This document shows, in pieces, positions 1 through 6,736 of a stretch of 13,397 nucleotides of DNA. A program made the translations under genes and the position numbers. The notes under the pieces are model-generated. The model had not been told where the DNA came from, did not search any database, and saw nothing but the letters and a program-made list of their open reading frames with translations. The stretch is from Immundisolibacteraceae bacterium (GTDB lineage Bacteria; Pseudomonadota; Gammaproteobacteria; Immundisolibacterales; Immundisolibacteraceae). The stretch is taken from positions 1-13,397 of the forward strand of contig JAESTY010000199.1 of assembly GCA_016763355.1 (NCBI GenBank), given 5' to 3'. Numbering within the stretch: the stretch's first letter is position 1; every line of letters starts with the position of its first letter.

Positions 1-558
1 CAGTTGTTGGCGCTTGCTAGTGTCGATGAGGTTGTTGCTATCGGCGAAACCGGATTAGATTATTTTCGTAGCGACAATGGTCAGCAACAGCAGCAGCAAA
101 TGGCGCTGCACGTTGGTGTTGCGAGGGAACTTGGCAAGCCGTTGATTATCCATATGCGTGATGCGGCTGAAGATACATTGACCCTGCTCGAAAATGAGAA
201 AGCAGATCAGGTCGGGGGGGTAATGCACTGTTTTGTAGACGATATTGTCTCGGCAAAACGTGCGATGGACCTGGGTTTTATGATTTCTTTCTCAGGTATC
301 GTGACCTTTAAGAGCGCCAAGGATCTGCAACAGGTTGCCTGTCAGATACCCGCAGATTGTCTGCTAGTTGAAACAGATTCGCCCTGGTTAGCCCCCGTAC
401 CCTGGCGCGGAAAAACCAATCAACCTGCTTATGTTCATGATGTCGCCCATCATCTTGCTGCCCTGCGGCAGGAAGAGTTTGAAGACCTATCGAAGTCGAC
501 CAGCGATAATTTTTTTCGGCTGTTTAAATTTGCTCAGCGGGATGCTGCTGCGGCATAG
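1..558 (+). CDS. TatD-family metal-dependent hydrolase (YcfH-like), 5' end missing
   Basis: This is the C-terminal part of a TatD-family hydrolase, a TIM-barrel enzyme with a two-metal site that in relatives acts as a deoxyribonuclease. The frame is open from base 1, so the gene begins before the window; about 75 residues appear to be missing compared with the roughly 265-residue E. coli YcfH. Visible metal-site motifs, in order, are AIGETGLDY (Glu), PLIIHMRDA (His), GVMHCF (His) and LLVETDSPWLAPVPWRGKTN (Asp). The last matches YcfH more closely than TatD or YjjV. A short run of six glutamines (about bases 82-99) lies in the helix after the ETGLDY motif; it replaces a Q/E-rich stretch in homologues and is probably harmless. 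The gene ends in TAG and converges on ubiG with a 74-base gap. The family is certain; the substrate is not. Confidence 0.93.
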   Translation, partial: QLLALASVDEVVAIGETGLDYFRSDNGQQQQQQMALHVGVARELGKPLIIHMRDAAEDTLTLLENEKADQVGGVMHCFVDDIVSAKRAMDLGFMISFSGIVTFKSAKDLQQVACQIPADCLLVETDSPWLAPVPWRGKTNQPAYVHDVAHHLAALRQEEFEDLSKSTSDNFFRLFKFAQRDAAAA

Positions 559-567
559 GCCCAGTTT

Positions 568-587
568 CGAGCCGGTTTGTCGGCTCG
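568..587. other. Stem-loop between convergent tatD-like gene and ubiG
   Basis: CGAGCCG at 568-574 pairs perfectly with CGGCTCG at 581-587 around a six-base loop. It lies just after the stop of the tatD-like gene. Neither strand has a T-tract after it, so it does not qualify as a standard intrinsic terminator. It may pause polymerase or protect the 3' end. Confidence 0.4.
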
Positions 588-632
588 GATAAGTGGCGTC
601 AACTCAATCAATTAGTTTGTTGAATTCTTTGC

Positions 633-1340
633 CTATTCGACTTTACGAGCAGCTAATAAATAGTTAACCGATGTGTCCGATTTAAGACGGGCGCTATGGG
701 TTAACGGGTTGTAACCGAGGCCACGAATTCGTATTACCTCGAGTCCAGCATGCCGGCACCATCGCGATAATTCAGAGGGTCGAATTAATCGATCGTAATC
801 ATGAGTACCGCGGGGAAGTATCTGCAATAAGTACTCGGCAGCGACTATGGCTTGAGTAAAAGCCGCAGGGGTTCGATTGAGGGTGCCAAAAAACGCCCAG
901 CCACCTGGTTTTAGTAATTTTGCACAGTCGTTGACTACTGAGGCCGGATCAGGGACATGCTCAAGCATTTCCATGCAGGTGACATGATCGAATTGACCTG
1001 GTCGGTCAGCTGCAAGTTGCCATGAGCCGATTAGCCGATAATCAACAGTTACGCCAGATTCCAGGCCATGTAATCGGGCAGTTTCGATTGGCTGTTCCGC
1101 AAGGTCGATACCGACGACATCGGCGCCTTCCAGGGCCAGGGCTTCGCTAAGTACTCCGCCTCCACAACCCACATCAACCAAACTTTGGCCCGTTAAACTA
1201 GCCCGCTGCATGATGAATTCGACTCTTACCGGATTAATTTCATGGAGGGTGCGTAGTGGACCCTCTAAATCCCACCATTGGGAGGCATGGTGGTTGAATT
1301 TCTCAGTTTCAGCCGGGTCGAGATTGATGGTGTCAGTCAA
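633..1340 (-). CDS. ubiG: Ubiquinone biosynthesis O-methyltransferase UbiG
   Basis: UbiG is the SAM-dependent methyltransferase that carries out both O-methylations in ubiquinone biosynthesis, at the cytoplasmic face of the inner membrane. The 235-residue length matches the family (E. coli about 240). Visible features are the FNHHASQWWDLEGPLRTLHEIN segment typical of UbiG near the N-terminus (15-36), the SAM-binding glycine loop VDVGCGGG (55-62), the acidic end of strand 2 (GID, 77-79), CMEMLEHVPDP (122-132), and the C-terminal GYNPLTH and VNYLL motifs. The only sensible start is TTG at 1340, nine bases after a GGAG ribosome binding site; no ATG or GTG aligns with the family start. It follows hemH with three bases between, in the same reading frame, so the two are surely co-transcribed. 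Heme and quinone genes both serve respiration. Confidence 0.96.
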   Translation of the reverse strand: MTDTINLDPAETEKFNHHASQWWDLEGPLRTLHEINPVRVEFIMQRASLTGQSLVDVGCGGGVLSEALALEGADVVGIDLAEQPIETARLHGLESGVTVDYRLIGSWQLAADRPGQFDHVTCMEMLEHVPDPASVVNDCAKLLKPGGWAFFGTLNRTPAAFTQAIVAAEYLLQILPRGTHDYDRLIRPSELSRWCRHAGLEVIRIRGLGYNPLTHSARLKSDTSVNYLLAARKVE

Positions 1341-1343
1341 AAT

Positions 1344-2321
1344 TTATTGCTCCAACAGTGGTGGCAAGAGCATGTCAGCCATCGCTTCGATCCAGGGAGT
1401 TGAGTCGTTGAGGGCGGCAATATAACGAAATTGTTCGCCACCGTCAGCCAGAAACTGGGCCTTTAGTTGCACACTAATTTCTTCCAGGGTTTCGAGGCAG
1501 TCCGCGCTGAACCCCGGGCAGACTACATCGAGTTGCTTGATGCCGCTATTGGCCAGCTCGGCGGTGCTATCTGTGGTTGAGGGTCCGATCCAGCGCGCCC
1601 GGCCAAAACGGGACTGATAGCTCAAAGTATAGTCCGTGGGTTTTAAATTTAATGCCTTAACTAAGGCTACGGTAGTTTGCTCGCAGTGGTCCTGATATGG
1701 ATCGCCTCGGCGTATAGAACGCTCAGGTAGACCATGAAACGAGATTAATAAATGTTCTCCGCGTCCGTGGTCTTGCCAATGGCTCTCTATCGTCGTTTTG
1801 AGCGCCTGAACATAACCTGGATGAACTGGGTAGCAGTCGATGATCTTGACTGACGGGTCGTTGCCGATGATCTGCTCGATTAACTTGCTGGAACTCAGGC
1901 TGGTGCTGTTAGCAAACTGTGGATATTGCAGCATTACCTGAACCCGCTCACATTGTTGACGTAAGTTTTCGATTTCACTAGCGATCGACGGATTTCCATA
2001 GCGCATCGCTGAGACCACTTTAACCTGGTGGCCCTGGTCACTTAAATGCTGTTGCAGTGCCTGCGCCTGACACTGACTAATAGTGACCAGTGGTGAGCCC
2101 CGAGTAGACCATATTGACTGATATAGTTCGGCGACTATCGGCGCTCGGCGCGGCGCGATTACCCACTTCAGCAGTGGTACCCATAGTAGCCGTGGCAGCT
2201 CCACCACATAGGGATCACTTAAAAACTCAATCAGCCAATCGGCGACGGCATCAGCGGTAGGCGCAGCTGGACTACCTAAGTTGACGAGCAGAATTCCCTG
2301 TTCTATCTGTTATTTAGTCAT
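1344..2321 (-). CDS. hemH: Ferrochelatase HemH, with an in-frame TAA at codon 4
   Basis: Ferrochelatase inserts ferrous iron into protoporphyrin IX, the last step of heme synthesis. The catalytic region is intact: SFHGLPERS with the conserved His, and VVCPGFSADCLETLEE with the conserved Glu. The natural start is ATG at 2321-2319: from there the frame reads M-T-K-stop-Q-I-E-Q, then GILLVNLGSP, which is the conserved first strand of all HemH proteins. The TAA at 2312-2310 interrupts this. Counting through it, the protein would be 325 residues, against 320 in E. coli. The next in-frame standard start is GTG at 2207, which would remove about 38 residues including strand 1, giving 287 residues; such a protein is unlikely to fold normally. 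Possible explanations are a sequencing or assembly error, a real nonsense mutation, or a non-standard start (ATA or ATT) just after the TAA. Conservation downstream is good, so the gene does not look long dead. ubiG follows in the same operon. Confidence 0.9.
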
Positions 2322-2347
2322 AGGTAGCAAATCAAAGCTATGGTTGC

Positions 2348-2461
2348 TGACTCAAAGAACTAACACCGGTTTGATATATTCTATGCAATCCCGCTTATTT
2401 CAGCCGGATTGAAATCATCATCCATTTTGCTGTTGAGTCATTTGTCCTGACTCGGCAACAG
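2348..2461. promoter_or_regulatory. TGACTC-type repeats and a bulged hairpin between hemH and mscS
   Basis: The intergenic region between the divergent hemH and mscS genes contains TGACTCAA at 2348-2355, its exact reverse complement TTGAGTCA at 2433-2440, and TGACTCGG at 2448-2455. The last two form a dyad, GAGTCA-N7-TGACTC, which extends outwards as CTGTT (2430-2434) with AACAG (2457-2461) after a three-base bulge. In the mscS transcript it would be an 11-base-pair hairpin ending 32 bases before the ATG. On DNA it could be an operator for a dimeric regulator. No regulator can be named, and no T-tract follows. Confidence 0.35.
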
Positions 2462-2493
2462 AGATCGCGTATTGATCATTATTGAGATTCAAC

Positions 2494-3606
2494 ATGTTGG
2501 CGCAGTTTAGGAATCAGTTAGCTTATTTAGCCGGTGGTCAAAGTTGGGTACTGCAGGTATTCACTATCCTACTGGTGATGTTGATCGGCGGCTATATTCA
2601 GCGTCGAGCTTTTCAGAAATTTTTGGTTGGCGCTCAGCGCACAGGGACTCCCTGGGACGATGCGGTTATTAATGCATTGCAGCGGCCGTTAACCTGGTTG
2701 ATTTGGGGGCTCGGATTGTTACTGGCATTGCAGATTTTGTCTGCTGAAACAGACCTGATTCTGCTCAGCGCCCTTGACCCGGTTCGTGATTTAGGAGTTA
2801 TTGGGTTGTTGGTCTGGTTTTTACTTCGATTAATCAGGGCGATTGAGGTCAACATTCTCGACCCTGATATGAATACTGGCGAAGCCCTTGATGAAACCAC
2901 CTGGGGAGCGTTAAGCAAATTATTACGGGCGGCGGTTTTTATTACCGCTGGTCTGGTGGCATTACAGACTATGGGTATTAGCATCTCCGGGGTGCTAGCG
3001 TTTGGTGGAGTTGGCGGTATTGCGGTCGGTTTTGCTGCTCGAGATCTGCTCGCTAATTTTTTTGGCGGCGCGATGATCTATATGGATAAGCCGTTTCGGG
3101 TCGGTGACTGGATTCGTTCTCCAGACCGGGAAATAGAAGGTACGGTAGAGCACATTGGTTGGCGGTTGACCCGAATCCGCACCTTTGATCAACGTCCGCT
3201 CTATATTCCCAATTCTTTGTTTGCGACCATTGCGTTAGAGAACCCTTCGCGGATGGTAAATCGTCGCATCTACGAAACTATTGGAATTCGTTATGACGAT
3301 GTCAGCGTCTTACCGCGAATTCTGGCTGGTATCAGGACCATGCTCAACGAACACCCTGAGATCGACACCAACAAAACATTGATGGTCAACTTCAATGCTT
3401 TCGCACCTTCTTCTCTTGATTTTTTCGTTTACACCTTTACCAAAACCACCGACTGGGTACGTTTTCATGAAATCAAAGAAGAGGTGTTGCTGAAAATTAA
3501 CGATATTATCGAGGCAGAGGGTGCCAAGGTGGCATTTCCGACCTCTACGGTGCATATTGCTGGCGTAACCGCTGAGCAGCCAATATTGGATCAAATCTCC
3601 GGTTAA
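2494..3606 (+). CDS. Mechanosensitive ion channel of the MscS family (YnaI-like, five membrane helices)
   Basis: This inner-membrane channel would open under membrane tension and release solutes on hypo-osmotic shock. The 370-residue chain from ATG shows five hydrophobic segments at about 17-36, 66-84, 100-117, 144-163 and 164-193. The last is the glycine/alanine-rich pore helix of MscS, with GVLAFGGVGGIAVGFAARD. It is followed by the characteristic linker IYMDKPFRVGDWI (195-207), the beta domain with YIPNSLF, and the mixed alpha/beta C-terminal domain. Five helices and this length fit YnaI or YbdG better than three-helix MscS. A TTG twelve bases upstream (2482) is also in frame. ATG 2494 is preferred because GAGA lies seven bases before it. 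The secreted Sel1-repeat gene follows after 92 bases and may be co-transcribed. Confidence 0.93.
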   Translation: MLAQFRNQLAYLAGGQSWVLQVFTILLVMLIGGYIQRRAFQKFLVGAQRTGTPWDDAVINALQRPLTWLIWGLGLLLALQILSAETDLILLSALDPVRDLGVIGLLVWFLLRLIRAIEVNILDPDMNTGEALDETTWGALSKLLRAAVFITAGLVALQTMGISISGVLAFGGVGGIAVGFAARDLLANFFGGAMIYMDKPFRVGDWIRSPDREIEGTVEHIGWRLTRIRTFDQRPLYIPNSLFATIALENPSRMVNRRIYETIGIRYDDVSVLPRILAGIRTMLNEHPEIDTNKTLMVNFNAFAPSSLDFFVYTFTKTTDWVRFHEIKEEVLLKINDIIEAEGAKVAFPTSTVHIAGVTAEQPILDQISG

Positions 3607-3672
3607 TTGGGGGTAACAAGGCGGTTTTAGGCCACCGAAACCGTTAAGCTAGCGAGGCTTGGGCCGATAACT

Positions 3673-3698
3673 ACTTCCAGTAAACACAGGTGGAAGTG
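3673..3698 (+). promoter_or_regulatory. Hairpin enclosing the ribosome binding site of the Sel1-repeat gene
   Basis: ACTTCCA at 3673-3679 is a perfect complement of TGGAAGT at 3691-3697; a T-G wobble (3672/3698) could add one pair. The 11-base loop ends in AGG, and AGGTGG (3688-3693) is the only ribosome binding site for the ATG at 3699. The ribosome binding site is thus half in the loop and half in the stem, and the start codon is directly against the stem. This arrangement could lower translation and make it respond to temperature or to a binding factor. Seen in the sequence; the function is inference. Confidence 0.45.
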
Positions 3699-4826
3699 AT
3701 GAAAAATCGGTTTATCTTTATTGGCCTCGGAATCTTGTTAGGGTCACCCTTGCAGGCAGATACTTTTGATGATGCGGTCTCTGCATACAACAGCGGCCAT
3801 TACAGCGCAGCCAAACAACTCGTTAATCAAATGAGTGTCGACGACACTCGGGCTCCTGAGCTCAGAGACGCCATTGATATTGCCATCATTAAGGCCCGTC
3901 AGAACAAAGAATACGCACTGTCCGTTGCTGATATGGAGCAACAGGGCGAGGTGATTCGCACCCTGGACGATCCAGAGATGATGCGCCAGTTATTCGAAGA
4001 ACTGGATCGTTCGTCAGACCGGTTTGTCAGTGAACAGATAAAAGCCCAATCCCTGGCCGGCTCTAACATAGCCAATGGTGAGTTGACCGTCGAACAGGAA
4101 TTGGCTCGGTTGCAAGCCAAAATGAATGGTCAGTCCGACAACTCTATGGCCGGTTCCAGCGACCAGCTGGGTAATGGAACCCAGCAGGAGCAGGTACCGG
4201 CGGTGTCATTGCAAAGCCAATGCATGAGCAATAGTCAGATTAAGAAATACTTTTCCCAGGCACGTTCCGAGGCCGCCGCTTTCGCCATGGATAAAGCCCG
4301 AGCAATTGCTAAAGCCAATGAGATTCGTCAGCAACGTGCAGTGGCGCGTGTGCGACTGGAAATTGCCGAGCAGCTGACCCTGTCAATTCGTCAGGATCTG
4401 GATGGTCGTTTTAAGAATGAGGTCGCCGCGCGGGTCGAGGCGGTGCTAGCCGGTAAAATGGTCACCGAAGCCAAGCAACTTGCTGACAATGACATCGCAA
4501 TCGGCGTTAGCCCGGGTATGCCGGCTTTACCAGGCCATGCAGAGTATTTGCTAGCCCAGCTTTATGCAGCCGGCCACGGTGTGTTCAAGCAAACTGACAG
4601 CGGACTTGGCTGGCTCCATCTGGCCGCAGAAAAGGGCTTTGTGCAGGCCCAGTATGAGCTTGGCACTTATTATTTTCAGGGCAGTGAGTTCAGGCAGGCA
4701 GATTATGTCGCCGCGACCCGCTGGTGGGAACTGGCGCGGGATAATCACCATGCAGATGCGCCGGCAGCACTGGCGATGATCAAGCTTCGAGTTGCGTCGG
4801 GCCCGTTAGCGGCAGCGATGCCCTGA
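3699..4826 (+). CDS. Secreted protein with C-terminal Sel1-like repeats, function unknown
   Basis: The N-terminus MKNRFIFIGLGILLGSPLQA followed by DTFDDAV is a typical Sec signal peptide, probably cut after LQA, so the 375-residue product should be periplasmic or outer-membrane associated. Next comes a TPR-like segment (about 24-60), a charged helical region with a low-complexity S/G/N/Q-rich linker (about 130-165), a single cysteine in LQSQCMSN, a long alanine/arginine-rich helix likely to form a coiled coil (about 185-255), and two Sel1-like repeats (about 280-355) with the AEYLLAQLYAAGHGV and AQYELGTYYFQGS signatures. Sel1 repeats usually bind protein partners. GTG at 3690 is in frame, but ATG 3699 is preferred because AGGTGG lies five bases before it and the signal peptide then starts with MKN. 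It is downstream of the mscS gene; whether they work together is unknown. I do not recognise a named family. Confidence 0.85.
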   Translation: MKNRFIFIGLGILLGSPLQADTFDDAVSAYNSGHYSAAKQLVNQMSVDDTRAPELRDAIDIAIIKARQNKEYALSVADMEQQGEVIRTLDDPEMMRQLFEELDRSSDRFVSEQIKAQSLAGSNIANGELTVEQELARLQAKMNGQSDNSMAGSSDQLGNGTQQEQVPAVSLQSQCMSNSQIKKYFSQARSEAAAFAMDKARAIAKANEIRQQRAVARVRLEIAEQLTLSIRQDLDGRFKNEVAARVEAVLAGKMVTEAKQLADNDIAIGVSPGMPALPGHAEYLLAQLYAAGHGVFKQTDSGLGWLHLAAEKGFVQAQYELGTYYFQGSEFRQADYVAATRWWELARDNHHADAPAALAMIKLRVASGPLAAAMP

Positions 4827-5009
4827 AGCTATCGATAATGTCGGCCATATCTGCGGTTTAGTCGTTTTAACTTTCGGACTGATGGACTCGTGATCCGCTA
4901 GTTGTTTTGATATAGCGCATCCCCAGTTGCAATTTTTATTTCTTATTAAGTAGACCTGTCAATCATCACCAGTCGTGCAATAAATCGTGGGTTTTGATTG
5001 CAACGACCT

Positions 5010-5039
5010 TTGATAAACTCGTGCATTCCTGATGACAAT
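5010..5039 (+). promoter_or_regulatory. Possible sigma-70 promoter for the MATE transporter gene
   Basis: TTGATA at 5010-5015 (five of six to the -35 consensus) lies 18 bases before GACAAT at 5034-5039 (four of six to the -10). Transcription would begin near 5046, about 20 bases before the coding start. Other weak boxes can be found in this A/T-rich gap of 238 bases (4827-5064), which otherwise shows nothing recognisable. No LexA box (CTGT-N8-ACAG) is present, unlike E. coli where dinF follows lexA. Confidence 0.3.
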
Positions 5040-5064
5040 TGATTCCGCTGAATAAACGAGTTTA

Positions 5065-6408
5065 TTGCTGGTGCTCCGTCCCCATGATGAAGATAAAAAA
5101 ACCTCACTAAACCGTCGGTTTTGGGGCCTGGCTGTGCCGCTGATCCTGTCGAATATATCGGTTGCCCTACTTGGCCTGGTTGATACGGGTGTTACCGGCC
5201 ACCTCGACGGCTCCCACTTTCTGGGCGGGGTTGCTATCGGCGGAACGGTTTTTAGTTTTCTTTACTGGGGCTTTAATTTCCTAAGGATGGGCACCGGAGG
5301 CCTGTCGGCCCAGGCACTGGGTAGAAATGACCATCAGGCTATGCGTAGCGTGCTGTTGCAGGCGATTTTTTTAGCGCTGACCATCAGCGTCCTGTTAGTG
5401 GCGTTACGACAGCCAATTATCGATTTTGCACTGGCTTTAATCGCGCCCAGTGAAGCCGTAGCCGAACAGGCACGCAGCTATTTTGCGGTTCGGATCTGGG
5501 CGACTCCTGCTGCTCTGTGTAACTTTGCGATGCTAGGCTGGTTTATTGGTCAGCAAAACGTGCGGGCCTCGCTCTATCTGCTGCTACTGATTAATAGTGT
5601 CAATATCCTGCTGGATTTCTGGCTTGTGGTCGGGCTTGGTTGGGGAGTTGAGGGTGTTGCGCTGGCCTCAGTCATCGCAGAGTTTGCCGGCCTATCGTTG
5701 GCAGTGGTGTTGGTATCGACCAGACTTAAAAGCTACCCCGGCGATTGGGATTGGTCGGTTTTACGTAAACGTTCTGCAATGGCGGGTCTGCTGCAAACCC
5801 ATCAACATCTGTTTGTGCGCACCATGTTGCTGTTAGGTGTATTTACTTTTTTTAGTGCTCAGGCCGCCCGACTTGGCGATACGGTGATTGCCGCCAATGC
5901 GGTGATGATGAATTTTTATCTACTGGCTTCGTTCGCGCTTGATGGGTTAGCTCATGCGGCGGAAGCATTGGTCGGAGAGGCGGTGGGTGCCAAAAATGGT
6001 GCTTATTTGCGTCGGGTAATCCGGTTAGCCTTAACCTGGGGACTGGTGGTGTCAGGCCTATTTGCACTGTTTTACCTGGCCGGCGGCCGTTGGCTTTATC
6101 AGCTGATGACCGACCTGCCTCAGGTTCGAGACCTGCTAGTGGTGCTATTACCCTGGGCGATATTGCTACCAGTAACCTCAGTACATGGGTTTATCTACGA
6201 CGGTATTTATACCGGAGGTACCTGGACTCAGCAGATGCGTAACACCATGTTTTTTAGTGTATTTATGGTCTATCTTCCTTGTTGGTATCTAACTCAGTCA
6301 TTGGCCGTGCACGGCCTCTGGCTGGCGTTTGTGCTGTTTAATATCTCTCGGGGGATGACCATGAGCTGGATAATGCGGAGCAGGATATTGCCGGAGTTGA
6401 AAATTTAA
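5065..6408 (+). CDS. dinF: MATE-family efflux transporter, DinF-like
   Basis: DinF-type MATE proteins are inner-membrane antiporters that export drugs, bile salts or other toxic organic molecules against an ion gradient. The 447-residue protein has about twelve hydrophobic segments. Motifs shared with E. coli DinF appear in order: PLILSNISVALLGLVDTGVTGHL near the N-terminus (shortened here to its PLILSN and GLVDTGV..GHL core), then RMGTGGLSAQALG, LGWFIG, a LLDFWLVVGLGWGVEGVALA-like stretch, IAANAV, ALDGLAHAAEALVGEAVGA, and the C-terminal DGIYTGGTWTQQMRN. The start is TTG 5065 or GTG 5071; no ATG is in frame near the family start. GAG at 5058-5060 supports either. The gene converges on the FlhB-like gene with only ten bases between, and no terminator is visible there. 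Substrate unknown. Confidence 0.93.
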   Translation: MLVLRPHDEDKKTSLNRRFWGLAVPLILSNISVALLGLVDTGVTGHLDGSHFLGGVAIGGTVFSFLYWGFNFLRMGTGGLSAQALGRNDHQAMRSVLLQAIFLALTISVLLVALRQPIIDFALALIAPSEAVAEQARSYFAVRIWATPAALCNFAMLGWFIGQQNVRASLYLLLLINSVNILLDFWLVVGLGWGVEGVALASVIAEFAGLSLAVVLVSTRLKSYPGDWDWSVLRKRSAMAGLLQTHQHLFVRTMLLLGVFTFFSAQAARLGDTVIAANAVMMNFYLLASFALDGLAHAAEALVGEAVGAKNGAYLRRVIRLALTWGLVVSGLFALFYLAGGRWLYQLMTDLPQVRDLLVVLLPWAILLPVTSVHGFIYDGIYTGGTWTQQMRNTMFFSVFMVYLPCWYLTQSLAVHGLWLAFVLFNISRGMTMSWIMRSRILPELKI

Positions 6409-6418
6409 CTATGGCTGT

Positions 6419-6736
6419 TTAATTCGCAGTTTGTGGTGGTTCTGGTGGTTTAACGCCAGCAGGGGGTGTGGTGCCGTTGAGTTCCCAGGCAAACAGAATC
6501 ACCTGAGCCTCGGCTTTATAAAGTGCTTCTGGGATCTCGTCGCCAAGTTCTAGTTGTCCGAGCAAGCGTGCAAGCTCAGGATCCTGATAAAGCGGAATCT
6601 GGTGTTCGCGAGCCACCTGCAGAATTTTGTCGCCAATGTGGCCAGAACCCTTGGCGACCATCTGTGGTGCATGCTGGGTGCTCTGGTCGTACTTCAGGGC
6701 GACCACTTCTACGCTTACGGGTGGTAGTCGTGCCAT
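6419..6736 (-). CDS. Stand-alone FlhB C-terminal-like protein (export-switch homologue)
   Basis: The 105-residue protein matches only the cytoplasmic C-terminal piece of FlhB/YscU, the substrate-specificity switch of flagellar and type III secretion export gates. VVALKYD (11-17) aligns with AVALKYD of FlhB, followed by APQMVAKGSGHIG (23-35), the conserved REHQIPLYQDPELARLL (43-59) and the IPEALYKAEAQVILFAWELN helix (68-87). There are no membrane helices. The autocleavage motif NPTH, which precedes AVALKYD in FlhB, is absent: the residues there are PPVSVE. The protein thus resembles the fragment left after cleavage. The C-terminal tail is proline-rich. Its ATG overlaps the stop of the FliK-like gene by one base (TAATG), with GGAAG upstream, indicating translational coupling. 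Similar stand-alone proteins are known, for example YlqH of Bacillus subtilis. The role is inferred, not established. Confidence 0.88.
   Translation of the reverse strand: MARLPPVSVEVVALKYDQSTQHAPQMVAKGSGHIGDKILQVAREHQIPLYQDPELARLLGQLELGDEIPEALYKAEAQVILFAWELNGTTPPAGVKPPEPPQTAN

Noticed and set aside
82..99. CAG/CAA run encoding six glutamines in the tatD-like gene
   Set aside because: It mixes codons, is short and lies in a naturally polar helix; it is not a meaningful repeat expansion.
3622..3643. CGGTTT/AAACCG inverted repeat after the mscS-like gene
   Set aside because: Only six pairs around a ten-base loop and no T-tract, so it is not a convincing terminator.
4951..4971. CTGTCAATCATCACCAGT as a LexA box upstream of dinF
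   Set aside because: The right half is ACCAG where ACAG is required, so the SOS consensus is not met.
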